A stretch of DNA of 64,000 nt from a bacterium (GTDB lineage: Bacteria; SZUA-79; Acidulodesulfobacterales; Acidulodesulfobacteraceae): NCBI GenBank assembly GCA_021800805.1, contig JAJYYR010000001.1, forward strand, positions 744,001-808,000. The letters run 5' to 3'. Below are positions 8,998-17,962 of the stretch, one piece after another. The first letter of the stretch is position 1. Every line of letters begins with the position of its first letter. A program made the translations under genes and the position numbers. The notes under the pieces were generated by a model, which was not told where the DNA came from, searched no databases, and was given only the letters and a program-made list of their open reading frames with translations.

Positions 8998-9013
8998 TTT
9001 TAAAGGAGATATT

Positions 9014-9325
9014 ATGGAAATCATAAATTGTATCGCACGTTTTACCGTAAACGAAATAGAGGCTAAAAATCCGCCTTATATTTTGCGTTGCGATGATTGC
9101 GGCACCCCGCTTGAACAGGATAACGGGGTTATATACCCTGTATTCGACTATTATCCCGACCCGGACAGGTTAAATTGCGGCGAACCCGTTTATCTGTATT
9201 ATTTATTGTGCGCCGGATGCGGAGAAAAAAGACTGGCATCTAAAAAATACAATTTTGTTAACGAGAATAAGAATTTGTTCGATTCTATAGATAGGTTTTT
9301 GGAGTGTTATTTCGGCAAGTATTGA
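9014..9325 (+). CDS. Small Cys-rich protein, possible zinc ribbon
   Basis: A 103-residue protein with two Cys pairs, CDDCG near residue 26 and CAGCG near residue 67, spaced as in a zinc ribbon. The segment between them is rich in Tyr, Pro and Asp. AAGGAGATATT lies before the ATG, a strong site. It is 16 bases after the HD-GYP gene and 10 bases before the next, clearly one operon. I do not recognise a family; nucleic-acid binding is possible but unproven. Confidence 0.65.
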   Translation: MEIINCIARFTVNEIEAKNPPYILRCDDCGTPLEQDNGVIYPVFDYYPDPDRLNCGEPVYLYYLLCAGCGEKRLASKKYNFVNENKNLFDSIDRFLECYFGKY

Positions 9326-9335
9326 GGTATGCTCT

Positions 9336-10157
9336 ATGCGCATAGCTTATTGCGAAGAAACGAAAAGTATTATAAGCGCGCAGGATTTAAGGCGCTTCGT
9401 ATTAAAAAACGAGCTGAAAAACTATTCCGTTTTTTGTCCCGACTGTAAACTGCCGTTAACCGGCGCCAATATAACCGGCATAAGGACGATAAAAGTGTTC
9501 CCCTATTTCAAACGTTTTCCCCATACCGAACACGCCGAAGCCTGTAAATATAAATCCGAAGAAAAAGAACTGAAATTAGGCGTATCTAAACTTGTAATAA
9601 AAAAAGATTTCGAACGGACGGAAAACGAGGGCGGAGACGATTCAAAAAAAGATGAAATAAACGAAAAAGACGGCAAAGAAAGAAACTATACTTATTACAT
9701 AGACGATATCGTCGATACTTATCTTACCGGTTTTAACGGCGATTTGACCATTTCTTTGCAGGGCAAATTTATAAAAAGACCGTATCAAAAGTGGTTTAAA
9801 AGGGTAAGGTTCTTTAAGGACGGAAGAGAATTCATATATTACGGTCTTTGCAGGATAGGCTTGTACGAAGGAAAATACGCCGTATGGTTTAAAGATTACG
9901 TCGTTGAAAACGGCGAGACGATAAAACTTTCGGCTTTTATAGATAAAGAAACGCTTGGTAAATACAAATATAGAAAGGATTTTATATCTAATATAGAAGA
10001 CGTCATAAATACCGGCAAAGATATCGTCTGTTATTTTGTTTATTTAACGGAACCCGCATTAAAAACTTTTAACGGTAAAAACGGAAAATTTAAAAAATAC
10101 GATTTTCGTATAGATAAATTAAGTCTTATAACCTTTAGACATCTTGACGATGGCTAA
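9336..10157 (+). CDS. Unknown 273-residue protein with N-terminal Cys/His motif
   Basis: The N-terminal 75 residues carry CPDCKLPL and FPHTEHAEACKY, which together resemble the zinc-binding start of CoiA-like or plasmid-borne proteins. A charged linker of Glu, Asp and Lys (around residues 87-112) follows. The C-terminal 160 residues look globular and mixed alpha/beta without known motifs. It overlaps the diguanylate cyclase gene by eight bases, so both are probably translated together. Function unknown. Confidence 0.65.
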   Translation: MRIAYCEETKSIISAQDLRRFVLKNELKNYSVFCPDCKLPLTGANITGIRTIKVFPYFKRFPHTEHAEACKYKSEEKELKLGVSKLVIKKDFERTENEGGDDSKKDEINEKDGKERNYTYYIDDIVDTYLTGFNGDLTISLQGKFIKRPYQKWFKRVRFFKDGREFIYYGLCRIGLYEGKYAVWFKDYVVENGETIKLSAFIDKETLGKYKYRKDFISNIEDVINTGKDIVCYFVYLTEPALKTFNGKNGKFKKYDFRIDKLSLITFRHLDDG

Positions 10158-10881
10158 AATATCCATAATACAGGCGTTAATTTCTATCGCCTTATTTATT
10201 CTCGTCAATATTCCTTATTTTTCGTTGACCGACGTTAACGCCGCCATCGTTATATCTTTTATTCTCGCACTTTCCGCGTATTTTTACGAATCTCATTTTC
10301 ACTCTAAAAAGGAAACCGAAATCACGAGATTAAGAAATGCCGGAATAAAAGATCACTTGACGCAGGTATATAACCGCAGGTATCTCGATAAGCTCTTAAA
10401 CGTTTTTTATAAAAACGCGATAGAAGATAGAAACGGTTTTTCCGTAATAATGCTCGATATAGACCATTTCAAGAAAGTGAACGACGATTACGGACATGAC
10501 AAAGGGGACGGAGTTTTAAAGGCATTTGCAGGTATTTTATCGAGAAACATCAGAACTTACGATTATTGCGCAAGATTCGGCGGGGAAGAGTTTATAGTTT
10601 TATTGCCGGATTCTAATTTAACCGATGCCGTAATGGTAGCTTTTCGTATAAAAACGGCTGTCGCAAAGGTTAAAATAGAAGGAGTAGGATATATAACGGC
10701 AAGCATGGGGGTTATAGAATTTAATAAAGAGTTTGATAAAAATATAGAGGAAATACTTAAAAACGTGGATGAACTTTTATATAAGGCTAAAGAAAACGGC
10801 AGGGACAGGATTGTGGCGAGAGGCAAGGAAAAAACTGTTGAGATAACGGACTCGCTGGCGAGGGTGTTGAATGAGATTTGA
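10150..10881 (+). CDS. Membrane-anchored diguanylate cyclase (GGDEF)
   Basis: A 243-residue protein with two N-terminal membrane segments (about residues 5-45) and a GGDEF domain. The active site reads GGEEF (residues 144-148), and an inhibitory RxxD site (RTYD, 135-138) sits five residues before it. DHLTQVYNRR and LDIDHFKKVNDDYGHDKGD are standard cyclase segments. It should make c-di-GMP at the inner membrane. A TTG six bases upstream is an alternative start. It overlaps the preceding gene and ends the HD-GYP operon. Confidence 0.88.
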   Translation: MAKISIIQALISIALFILVNIPYFSLTDVNAAIVISFILALSAYFYESHFHSKKETEITRLRNAGIKDHLTQVYNRRYLDKLLNVFYKNAIEDRNGFSVIMLDIDHFKKVNDDYGHDKGDGVLKAFAGILSRNIRTYDYCARFGGEEFIVLLPDSNLTDAVMVAFRIKTAVAKVKIEGVGYITASMGVIEFNKEFDKNIEEILKNVDELLYKAKENGRDRIVARGKEKTVEITDSLARVLNEI

Positions 10882-10920
10882 CTTTTTTTATAAATTATCG
10901 TAAACTTTAAGTTATATAAA
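10878..10920 (+). promoter_or_regulatory. Promoter for ompA-like gene, shared motif
   Basis: TTGACT (10878-10883), 17 bases, TAAACT (10901-10906), then TTAAGTTATAT. It closely copies the traU promoter at 4757-4800, including the flanking TTATCG before the -10 box. The -35 box overlaps the stop codon of the diguanylate cyclase gene. Confidence 0.6.
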
Positions 10921-10936
10921 ACATGGGAGAAATTTT

Positions 10937-11491
10937 ATGCGAAAAATTTTAATGTTATTGGCAATATCGATATTTTTGTTATTTTCAATTTCGTCTTATG
11001 CCGCGACCCGTCAGCGAATGGTTGATTTCGGCAAGTATTACGTTCAAAACTTAACCTATACCATAGTAAAATCAAAGCATATAACGCATTTAAGGGCTTA
11101 TAAAATCAAGAAAGCCGATTTTCATATTGCCAAATTGCTCAATGTCGTAGGCGGTCAGGTAAGGATAAATCAAGCCTATAAAAAACTGAAAACTGCGGTT
11201 AGAACCTTTACCGTTTCGGGTTTCGCTTTCAATCATTATAATTTAACCTCTCAAATGAAAAGCCTGTTAAACAGAATTAAGCCCTTTTTACAAAATAAAC
11301 GCGTAACGATAATAGGCTACACCGACCATTTTGGAACGAAGGCTTATAATAATCGGCTTGCTTTAAAAAGAGCTAAAACGGCACGGAATTATTTGCATAT
11401 CAAGGCAAGAGTAAAAGGTTACGGAAAATGCTGTTATATTTCAAAAACAAACAGAATTAATAGAAGGGTAATTATACAAGTTTCGAAATAG
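10937..11491 (+). CDS. OmpA-like peptidoglycan-binding protein
   Basis: A 184-residue exported protein with a signal peptide (residues 1-22) and a C-terminal OmpA-like domain: FNHYNLTSQMKSLLNRI, then VTIIGYTDHFGTKAYNNRLALKRAKTARNYL, then the N-R-R-V end motif. The domain binds peptidoglycan; D and R at the usual positions are present. The N-terminal half is unknown. It begins a transcription unit that leads to traG, so it may anchor the transfer apparatus to the wall; that is inference. Confidence 0.75.
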   Translation: MRKILMLLAISIFLLFSISSYAATRQRMVDFGKYYVQNLTYTIVKSKHITHLRAYKIKKADFHIAKLLNVVGGQVRINQAYKKLKTAVRTFTVSGFAFNHYNLTSQMKSLLNRIKPFLQNKRVTIIGYTDHFGTKAYNNRLALKRAKTARNYLHIKARVKGYGKCCYISKTNRINRRVIIQVSK

Positions 11492-11500
11492 GGGGTATTT

Positions 11501-12004
11501 ATGGATAAAGTTAAACCTATAAAAAATACTTATCTAAAACTAAAAATATTTAATAGGGATGTCAAAATATTTTTGTTATTTCTCGCTATTTTTATTCTTT
11601 TTACCGGTATGCCGCTGAATATTTATCCTCTTTTGTGGAGTCCCACCCATAATGCCGGTTCGGTTAATTTATTTTTAATAGAACTTGCCGCCGTAACGCT
11701 ATCGCCGTTATTTGCGGTTTTAATGTTTTCTGAGGACGAAAACGGCGTTTTTATAAAAATTTCAAAAGTTATGGCGGGAAGGTTTTTTGCCTTAACCGCG
11801 TTTATCGGCATTATATTTTTCGTAACGACTTATTCGGTTTTAATAATGAGGCTAAACGAAGAAATAGGTTTTTTAATGCAGGATATTTTAGGAATTATTT
11901 TTGTGTTGGTTTATGCCCTGTCTTTGGTTTTCCACAAAAAAATATATGCAAAGTCGAGAAAAATTATAAATAAATATTTTCCTATCATTCAGGAGGCGGG
12001 TTAA
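11501..12004 (+). CDS. Unknown four-helix inner-membrane protein
   Basis: A 167-residue protein with about four membrane segments (near residues 22-45, 55-72, 85-108, 122-140) and a basic C-terminus. GGGGG is close to the ATG. It lies between the OmpA-like gene and traG, with 9 and 12 bases of spacing. I see no family motif. Position suggests an inner-membrane accessory of mating-pair formation. Confidence 0.65.
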   Translation: MDKVKPIKNTYLKLKIFNRDVKIFLLFLAIFILFTGMPLNIYPLLWSPTHNAGSVNLFLIELAAVTLSPLFAVLMFSEDENGVFIKISKVMAGRFFALTAFIGIIFFVTTYSVLIMRLNEEIGFLMQDILGIIFVLVYALSLVFHKKIYAKSRKIINKYFPIIQEAG

Positions 12005-12016
12005 TCCCGATTTTCT

Positions 12017-15000
12017 ATGCACACTTTTCCAATTTATACTTACGGTTCCGGTTATTTGGAGTGGTATTTATTAAGCGCCGTATCGGCTTTGGTTTATTCC
12101 CCGCAGTTTGCGATGGCGGCGAAGATAGGCGCGTTGCTTGCGTTCGTAATGGCGTTCGTCCAGAGCTTTTCCAAAAGAATGATGGACGCACATATTAGGA
12201 TACCGTCGGCATTCGTCGTCATAGCCCTCGTCTATATGGTTTTTATAATCCCAAACGTAACCGTTTCCATAATAGATCCCGTAAACCCTAATGTTCCTAA
12301 CGGGGGGATCGTAAATAAAGTTCCGATAGGAATAGCCGTCCCTGTAAGCCTTACTTCTCAAGTCGGAAACGCTTTGGGGACGGCGATAGAACAGGCGTTT
12401 TCCCTGCCTAACACTTTAAGTTATACCGCCTCGGGTCTCGGACTTTCCTTGACTATGCCAAACGCGGCGTATTCTTCGCAGATAGGAGATCCGATATTAA
12501 TGGAAAACTACAACCAGTTTTTCGGAAACTGCGTAGAACCGGGAATAGTTACGGGTAATTTGTCCGATACGCAGATAGAAATGGCGGGAAACGCCACCGA
12601 CGGAGCCGCTCCTAACTATTCCGGACTTACTAGCGTTGGATTATGGCAGTATTATGGGACGTATGCGGAAGGGGCGGGCGCTAACCTTTTAACGACATAT
12701 TACGACGAAAGCACGACTCCCGTAACAAAGGAAACTATTACCTGTTCGCAAGCTTATAATTACGTAACCTCCGATTTAAATAATTACGTCTCCGGAAGCT
12801 TAATCCCAGCCCTCGCTGCCGCTTCTTCTACGACGACGGCAAACTACGACCAGGAATTCGGACTCGTAAATTCGAATATATTAAGTATTTCGCAGGATGC
12901 GCAAAATCAGTTATTGCAGGTTTTAGCCGTAAACAGCGTTTCTGAAGCCGTATCCGCCAATGCGGAAGCTTCAGGAGCCAACGTAAACGATCTTGCCTAC
13001 GGCGCTTCCATAGCCCAGCAGCAGCAAAGAAGCATGTGGGCAATGTACGCCTTAATGGTATCGAGATTTTTGCCGGCAATGTACGGAGTTCTCCTTGGGC
13101 TTATTTCCGTAGGCGGCGTATTTCTCCTTATGTTTTTAATGTTTCCTTTTGGTTACAAATACGCGCAAATGTATTCGTCTTTACTTTTATGGATAGTCTT
13201 GTGGGTTCCTTTCGCGGCGGTAATAAATTACATAATAGAGGTCGTAATGCAGGAAGAAGGCGTTAATATGATAGCCGGTTCCGGTTATTCCCTGGCTTCT
13301 ATCGGCATAGTGCATAATAATTATTTAATCGCCATGTTCGGCGTAGGCGGGATTTTAATGAGTTCCATCCCATTAGTAACCTATTATTTTGCGACGGGCT
13401 CCGGTTACGGCCTTGCCATGTTTACGGGCAGCATGGATTCTTCTTTGGGAGCGGGAATTTCTTCCGGCGCTAACGCTATGGCTACCGGAAACGTGAATAT
13501 GGCTAACGACAAATTCGACAATTATATGGCAAATAATAAAATGGCGGCGGCGAGATTACAGCAGGGGGATGTTCCGGGAGTTATGTACGGAGCCGGCGGA
13601 AATTCTACGACTACTTCTCCGTTTAGCGAATTCGGAGGCGGTTCCAATAGTCATAAAGACAATTATAATAATGTTTCCGCCGCTCAGGAAAACGGTAGAA
13701 TAACGGGTATAGATACCGGCGCCACGGGGGTAAACGCTACTGCCGAAAAAGGTATCTACGCCGGCGTATCCGAAAAACTTGCCAATGCGAAAGCGGACGA
13801 ATCCGTTTACGCGAAAAACGTAATTTCGGGGGCGACGAGCGCGCTTGAAGCAAGATACGGCATTAATTCGGGGAATAAAGGCACGCAGTCCGACGGCTTG
13901 CAAGGAACCGCCGCAAGGAAAATTGCGAATGCAATCGATAAAACGGCGAAAGAAATGGGCATAAGCAAACAGGAGGCAATGCATGAATGGATGTCGGAAG
14001 AAGGGTTAAAATTCAATGTTAAACCATTAAGGGGAGTCGGAAAATTAATGGGCGGCAAAATGCCGTTTGCCGTAGCCGCCGATCTCGGGGTTTCGGCCAA
14101 GCAGGTTTCTAAGTCTTCCTTAAGCAATATACACGAAAAAGCATTTAACGACACGCTTGCAAAAAACTTATCAGACGAATTATCGCATACTAAGGGTTTA
14201 AAGGCGGAGCAATGGGGCGGGGCATCGACTTCTCTCACTCATGCCTATAACGCTTTTCAAACCGCGAACGACAGTTTTTTAAGATCTCAAAAAGAGGTTA
14301 ATTCTTTAACTCACGACCAAAGTCTGTTAAAAAAAGAAGGGGTTTCCGTAACCGGCAGCGAATTAATTCAATACGCAAATAACAGAGGCTTTAATGCTAA
14401 GCAAACGGTAGATTGGATTAATAGAATGGTTAACGATAAAGGGAGTAGGGAAAGGTTTATGCAATTTGCCGATAAAAACGCAAATATCCTTGCCGCCGAA
14501 AAAAATATTAACGCAGGCGGAACGAAGGTTGCGGGTCCCGGTTCTACGCAATCTAGTTTAAATAAATTAAACAATTTGAACAAAAAAAACGATTTATGGG
14601 TTAACGGCCATTATGTGTCGTTAAACGGAGAAAGCTATGCCCAGGCAACGAATACCATAAACACGGCGTTGGAACCTAAAATACCGCTTGGTAAGCCGAT
14701 AAGCAAAGCTGGCCATTATTCCGAAATGGCTAATAAGTATAAGGAAATACTAAAAGATAATCCAAATCTAAAACAAGATAATCCTGAAGCTTATAAGATA
14801 GTAAAACTTGAAGAAGCGGCATATAATAGTTTTGCGAATAAAGCCGAAAAAACCGTTAAAAGCGATGGTAATCACAATGTAGCTGTCAATGCCGCCGTTA
14901 AAACCGTTACTCCGAAGCCGCCGACTTCAACTTCCGTGAACGACAATCCTGAAAACAATAGTTATAACAATAACAATGGATTTATAAAAACGCCCCCGAA

Positions 15001-15076
15001 TGTTCCGACCGGAGCGGCATATACGCCGAATAACTATACGCTGCCGCCGGGATTTAATTGGCACAACAATTGGTAA
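12017..15076 (+). CDS. traG: TraG-like mating-pair stabilisation protein
   Basis: A 1019-residue protein. The N-terminal 430 residues form the TraG_N membrane region, with segments near 15-55, 65-82 and several between 340 and 470. In F, this part acts in pilus assembly. The remainder is a long hydrophilic region rich in Asn, Ala, Lys and Gly that would reach into the periplasm, ending in a low-complexity Asn/Pro tail. TraG of F also works in mating-pair stabilisation and entry exclusion. Length is near that of F TraG (about 940). No obvious SD is at normal distance; GGAGG is about 20 bases upstream. Confidence 0.85.
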   Translation: MHTFPIYTYGSGYLEWYLLSAVSALVYSPQFAMAAKIGALLAFVMAFVQSFSKRMMDAHIRIPSAFVVIALVYMVFIIPNVTVSIIDPVNPNVPNGGIVNKVPIGIAVPVSLTSQVGNALGTAIEQAFSLPNTLSYTASGLGLSLTMPNAAYSSQIGDPILMENYNQFFGNCVEPGIVTGNLSDTQIEMAGNATDGAAPNYSGLTSVGLWQYYGTYAEGAGANLLTTYYDESTTPVTKETITCSQAYNYVTSDLNNYVSGSLIPALAAASSTTTANYDQEFGLVNSNILSISQDAQNQLLQVLAVNSVSEAVSANAEASGANVNDLAYGASIAQQQQRSMWAMYALMVSRFLPAMYGVLLGLISVGGVFLLMFLMFPFGYKYAQMYSSLLLWIVLWVPFAAVINYIIEVVMQEEGVNMIAGSGYSLASIGIVHNNYLIAMFGVGGILMSSIPLVTYYFATGSGYGLAMFTGSMDSSLGAGISSGANAMATGNVNMANDKFDNYMANNKMAAARLQQGDVPGVMYGAGGNSTTTSPFSEFGGGSNSHKDNYNNVSAAQENGRITGIDTGATGVNATAEKGIYAGVSEKLANAKADESVYAKNVISGATSALEARYGINSGNKGTQSDGLQGTAARKIANAIDKTAKEMGISKQEAMHEWMSEEGLKFNVKPLRGVGKLMGGKMPFAVAADLGVSAKQVSKSSLSNIHEKAFNDTLAKNLSDELSHTKGLKAEQWGGASTSLTHAYNAFQTANDSFLRSQKEVNSLTHDQSLLKKEGVSVTGSELIQYANNRGFNAKQTVDWINRMVNDKGSRERFMQFADKNANILAAEKNINAGGTKVAGPGSTQSSLNKLNNLNKKNDLWVNGHYVSLNGESYAQATNTINTALEPKIPLGKPISKAGHYSEMANKYKEILKDNPNLKQDNPEAYKIVKLEEAAYNSFANKAEKTVKSDGNHNVAVNAAVKTVTPKPPTSTSVNDNPENNSYNNNNGFIKTPPNVPTGAAYTPNNYTLPPGFNWHNNW

Positions 15077-15094
15077 TTTGAACGATGGTTAATC

Positions 15095-15116
15095 ATCCCG
15101 CCCTAACGGACGGGAT
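15095..15116 (+). terminator. Hairpin after traG, possible terminator
   Basis: ATCCCGCCC-TAAC-GGACGGGAT forms a nine-base stem with one mismatch, 18 bases after the traG stop. No T-run follows, so it may be a weak or Rho-assisted stop, or only an RNA-stabilising hairpin. Confidence 0.4.
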
Positions 15117-15140
15117 ATTGGAACGGGTTAAGGGATAGAA

Positions 15141-15566
15141 TCAATCGTAAATATTTCCGTCGGAACCTGCATAATCCGTGCCGGTTATAGGGTCGTCTTC
15201 TCCGTCGTAGTATTTGCCGCTTTCAGATTCTATGTCGTCGCCCCAGGCTTTTTTCCACTCCGATTCATTCCAGTTTTTATTCCAGTTTGTCGTTCCGGCA
15301 ATAATCGCGCTAACCGGTATGCTTAAGAATCCGCAAATAAATGCAAACAGTCCAAATAGCCCTTGTTTTGTCGCAAAATCTAAAAGAAGAGATATTAATC
15401 CAATTGTCACGAATGCTATAAACGTACCAATAGCCGCATATCCCCTGTCTTTTTCTTTTTCGGCTCCTTCTACGGAAATTTTATTAATATTTTGAAAACC
15501 GTTACCGGTTGCCTTAAATAATCTATCGTTATTATCTATAATCCCTAACTTTTCGCTATTTTCCAT
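15141..15566 (-). CDS. Unknown small membrane protein
   Basis: A 141-residue protein with two hydrophobic segments in the middle (AAIGTFIAFVTIGLISLLL and LFGLFAFICGFLSIPVSA) and a very acidic C-terminus with many Asp, Glu and Gly. I chose ATG at 15566 because AGGAGG stands seven bases before it; a longer start at 15605 lacks such a site. A strong consensus promoter lies upstream. Topology suggests both ends are cytoplasmic. Function unknown. Confidence 0.65.
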   Translation of the reverse strand: MENSEKLGIIDNNDRLFKATGNGFQNINKISVEGAEKEKDRGYAAIGTFIAFVTIGLISLLLDFATKQGLFGLFAFICGFLSIPVSAIIAGTTNWNKNWNESEWKKAWGDDIESESGKYYDGEDDPITGTDYAGSDGNIYD

Positions 15567-15631
15567 TTTTATTGCCTCCTTTATGAATATATCGGATACA
15601 TTCATAATTTTGTAAACTTTTTGTTATATTT

Positions 15632-15659
15632 ATTATATAACGAAAAAGATAAAAGTCAA
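15632..15659 (-). promoter_or_regulatory. Strong promoter for the small membrane protein gene
   Basis: On the minus strand, TTGACT and TATAAT are separated by 16 bases. Just downstream, at 15623-15640 on the plus strand, GTTATA-N6-TATAAC is an inverted repeat covering the -10 region, a possible operator. TGTAAACTTT next to it resembles the motif in the two shared tra promoters. Confidence 0.55.
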
Positions 15660-15671
15660 ATTTAGAAGATT

Positions 15672-16835
15672 CTAACCTTTATACCTTGCTTCAACGGTAA
15701 CAATTTCGTCCTGAGCCTTTATAAACGCGTCGAATATTACCGGGTCGAAGTATTTCCCAATGCCCATCTCGTTTTTCATAATGTCTAAACTTTCTTCTAT
15801 AGAATATGCCGGCTTGTAAACCCTTTTGTTAGTCAAGGCGTCGAAAATATCGCTAACTATGCAAATCCTGCCGGAAAGCGGAATGTCTTTTTCTTTGAGT
15901 CCTTTCGGGTATCCCGAGCCGTCGTATCTTTCGTGGTGCGACAGCGCTATTTCCGCCCCGAGTTTCATTATTTTTGAATCAGAATTGCCGAGTATCTCGT
16001 ATCCTTTCGTCGTGTGGGTTTTCATAATTTCAAATTCATCCGCGTCGAGTTTGCCGGGTTTTAACAAAACGTAATCGGGTATGGATATTTTGCCTATATC
16101 GTGCATAGGAGAAGCCTCCAAAATATCCATCTGAAAATCGTAGCCGTATCCTAAATATTTTGCGATGGACATACAGTAAAGGGACATCCGTTCTATATGC
16201 TCCCCCGTATTTTCGTCCCTGAATTCGGCTATCCTCGATAATCTTTTGATAAAATCGTCGCTTAATCTTTCTTTCTCGTTGACTTCTTTTCCGTAATACG
16301 CCCTTATGACTAAAGTTATATCTAAATTTACAATCTTTTGTATAGAATTTATAATATTTACAATTTCCGAATTGGAAAAATTACGTTTCGGCAGCTCCTC
16401 TTTTATAAAATCTATCAGCAGCGACAAAAAATAGGAATAAGAGCTCATAAAAAAGTTCGTCGGGATATTGATATTAAGGTGGGTAAGCCCGAGGTTTAAC
16501 CTGCCCGCGAGGTAGTCTTCGTCGTATTTTAAAGAAAAAAGTTCTCTGAAATATCTTGCCTGCGCATTTCTTAAACGTTCTATCCGTCCCGGTTTTTCAA
16601 GCAGTATTTTTTTGGTTTCGTTAAACGCTATCAAATGTTCGTGAAGCTTATCGATTAAAAAATCGATATTTTCGTTAACGACGGAATTTATTTTTAAAAG
16701 GTTTTCTTTGTCTTCTTCCGTAAACTCTAAAAATCGCCGGTTGAAATCAATTGAGCCGGACGAAAAAATGTTTTTGATTTTGTCCTGAATATTCGGTTTT
16801 AAATTTGCGTTTTCTATGGTTTTAAGAAGCTGCAT
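15672..16835 (-). CDS. Globin-coupled HD-GYP phosphodiesterase
   Basis: A 387-residue two-domain protein. Residues 1-175 look like a protoglobin/globin-coupled sensor, including the segment GLTHLNINIPTNFFMSSY whose His would be the proximal haem ligand. Residues 195-380 are an HD-GYP domain with HIERMSLYC, MHDIGK, HTTKGYEIL, HHERYDGSGYPKGL and DIFDALTNKRVYKP. It probably links O2, NO or redox sensing by haem to breakdown of c-di-GMP. It is the third c-di-GMP gene within 9 kb and lies alone on the minus strand. Confidence 0.82.
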   Translation of the reverse strand: MQLLKTIENANLKPNIQDKIKNIFSSGSIDFNRRFLEFTEEDKENLLKINSVVNENIDFLIDKLHEHLIAFNETKKILLEKPGRIERLRNAQARYFRELFSLKYDEDYLAGRLNLGLTHLNINIPTNFFMSSYSYFLSLLIDFIKEELPKRNFSNSEIVNIINSIQKIVNLDITLVIRAYYGKEVNEKERLSDDFIKRLSRIAEFRDENTGEHIERMSLYCMSIAKYLGYGYDFQMDILEASPMHDIGKISIPDYVLLKPGKLDADEFEIMKTHTTKGYEILGNSDSKIMKLGAEIALSHHERYDGSGYPKGLKEKDIPLSGRICIVSDIFDALTNKRVYKPAYSIEESLDIMKNEMGIGKYFDPVIFDAFIKAQDEIVTVEARYKG

Positions 16836-17105
16836 AATTCATTACCCCCCTCAAGGTTATTTACGGATTTCATATCTATAAGTTTACCGCATATACGTAA
16901 AAAATCAAAAAAAGAAGCTGAATAGGAACTAAACGGCTAAAAATCCAAATTGTTTCGGTTTTACCGTTTATGATTTTTAAAATATTTATAAATTATCTTG
17001 AATTTATATAAAATGCGTAATATATATATAATAGGTATATTTTATATATTATATGAAATTTTCGTAAAAAGACTAAAAACTAACTTTAACCAGGGAGAAA
17101 CTTAG

Positions 17106-17438
17106 ATGAAGAAAAAGCTTAATAGCAAGCCGCCCGCAACTGTCCCAAAGGCGAAAAATAAGACCGCTTCCGTCAAGGAAAGAAAGCCGCTTATTAAAGC
17201 TAAGACGGATATTAAGGTAAAAAAGAAGTCCCCCTCTAATACTACCCCGTTAGAAGCCTTAGCCGTCGCTTACGATATAACTATTTTTCAGGCGATATCG
17301 GCGATAGGAAATCCCGTGTTATGGGAAATAATCGGCGGAGAGGTTATTGGAGGCGGGGAAGCCGAAAGGGGGCCTGCCGCCGCAATTCACGAATATTTAC
17401 AGGGCTACGCGGCCAAGGCAAAGAAAAAATCTAAGTAA
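17106..17438 (+). CDS. Unknown basic 110-residue protein
   Basis: The first 55 residues are a Lys-rich low-complexity tail with many Pro and Ala, like histone H1-like tails. The rest is a short globular part (LEALAVAYDITIFQAI, then a Gly-rich loop) ending again in Lys. GGGAGAAA lies before the ATG. The base composition suggests binding to nucleic acid, but no domain is recognised. The 270 bases upstream are AT-rich, with several TATAAT-like sequences near 17020-17060 that probably hold its promoter. Confidence 0.55.
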   Translation: MKKKLNSKPPATVPKAKNKTASVKERKPLIKAKTDIKVKKKSPSNTTPLEALAVAYDITIFQAISAIGNPVLWEIIGGEVIGGGEAERGPAAAIHEYLQGYAAKAKKKSK

Positions 17439-17549
17439 AATTATCGGCGTTTCCAGCGGGTAATATAGAAAAAGAAGGCGGATAGGGCGGCTCGGATTAA
17501 GGATCGTTGCCGCCGTAAAATGGCCTCGATAAAAACAGGGGAGGGCTAT

Positions 17550-17879
17550 ATGCTTGCAGTTACAAGCGAAAATATTAAAGGCTACGAAATTAAACAGGTT
17601 TTGGGCGCCGTTTTCGGCGTATCCGTCAGGTCGAGAAACGTATTCGGCAATATGCTTGGTAACCTGCGTTCTATATTAGGCGGTTCTCAGAGCGGTTTTG
17701 CGAATATGGTGGCGCAAACCAGGGAAGAAGCCATAGAGAATATGAAATCCCATGCCGCTTCTTTAGGCGCAAACGCCGTTATCATGATGAGGTTCGATTC
17801 CTCCCAGTTCGACAGCGGGCAGGGCGGTTCGATGAACGAAGTATCGGCTTACGGAACGGCGGTTATAATAAAAAATTAA
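17550..17879 (+). CDS. YbjQ-family (UPF0145) protein
   Basis: A 109-residue protein of the YbjQ/DUF74 family. LAVTSENIKGYEI, GVSVRSRNVF and AAIENM-like helix followed by GANAVIMMRFDSS match the family core, and the protein has the usual length near 105-110. It forms pentamers in known structures; the biological role is unclear, with metal binding proposed. I chose ATG 17550 because GGGAGGG lies before it; an earlier ATG at 17520 would add ten residues. Confidence 0.85.
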   Translation: MLAVTSENIKGYEIKQVLGAVFGVSVRSRNVFGNMLGNLRSILGGSQSGFANMVAQTREEAIENMKSHAASLGANAVIMMRFDSSQFDSGQGGSMNEVSAYGTAVIIKN

Positions 17880-17962
17880 TTAATCCAGGAATAAATATTT
17901 TATTTACGGTGTAAAAACTCGACGAATCCCGGCTACTCACAAAAACAAATAATGGAGCGTAT

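Noticed and set aside
13556..14238. Minus-strand frames inside traG
   Set aside because: Arg/Ser-rich shadows in antisense to a continuous TraG frame.
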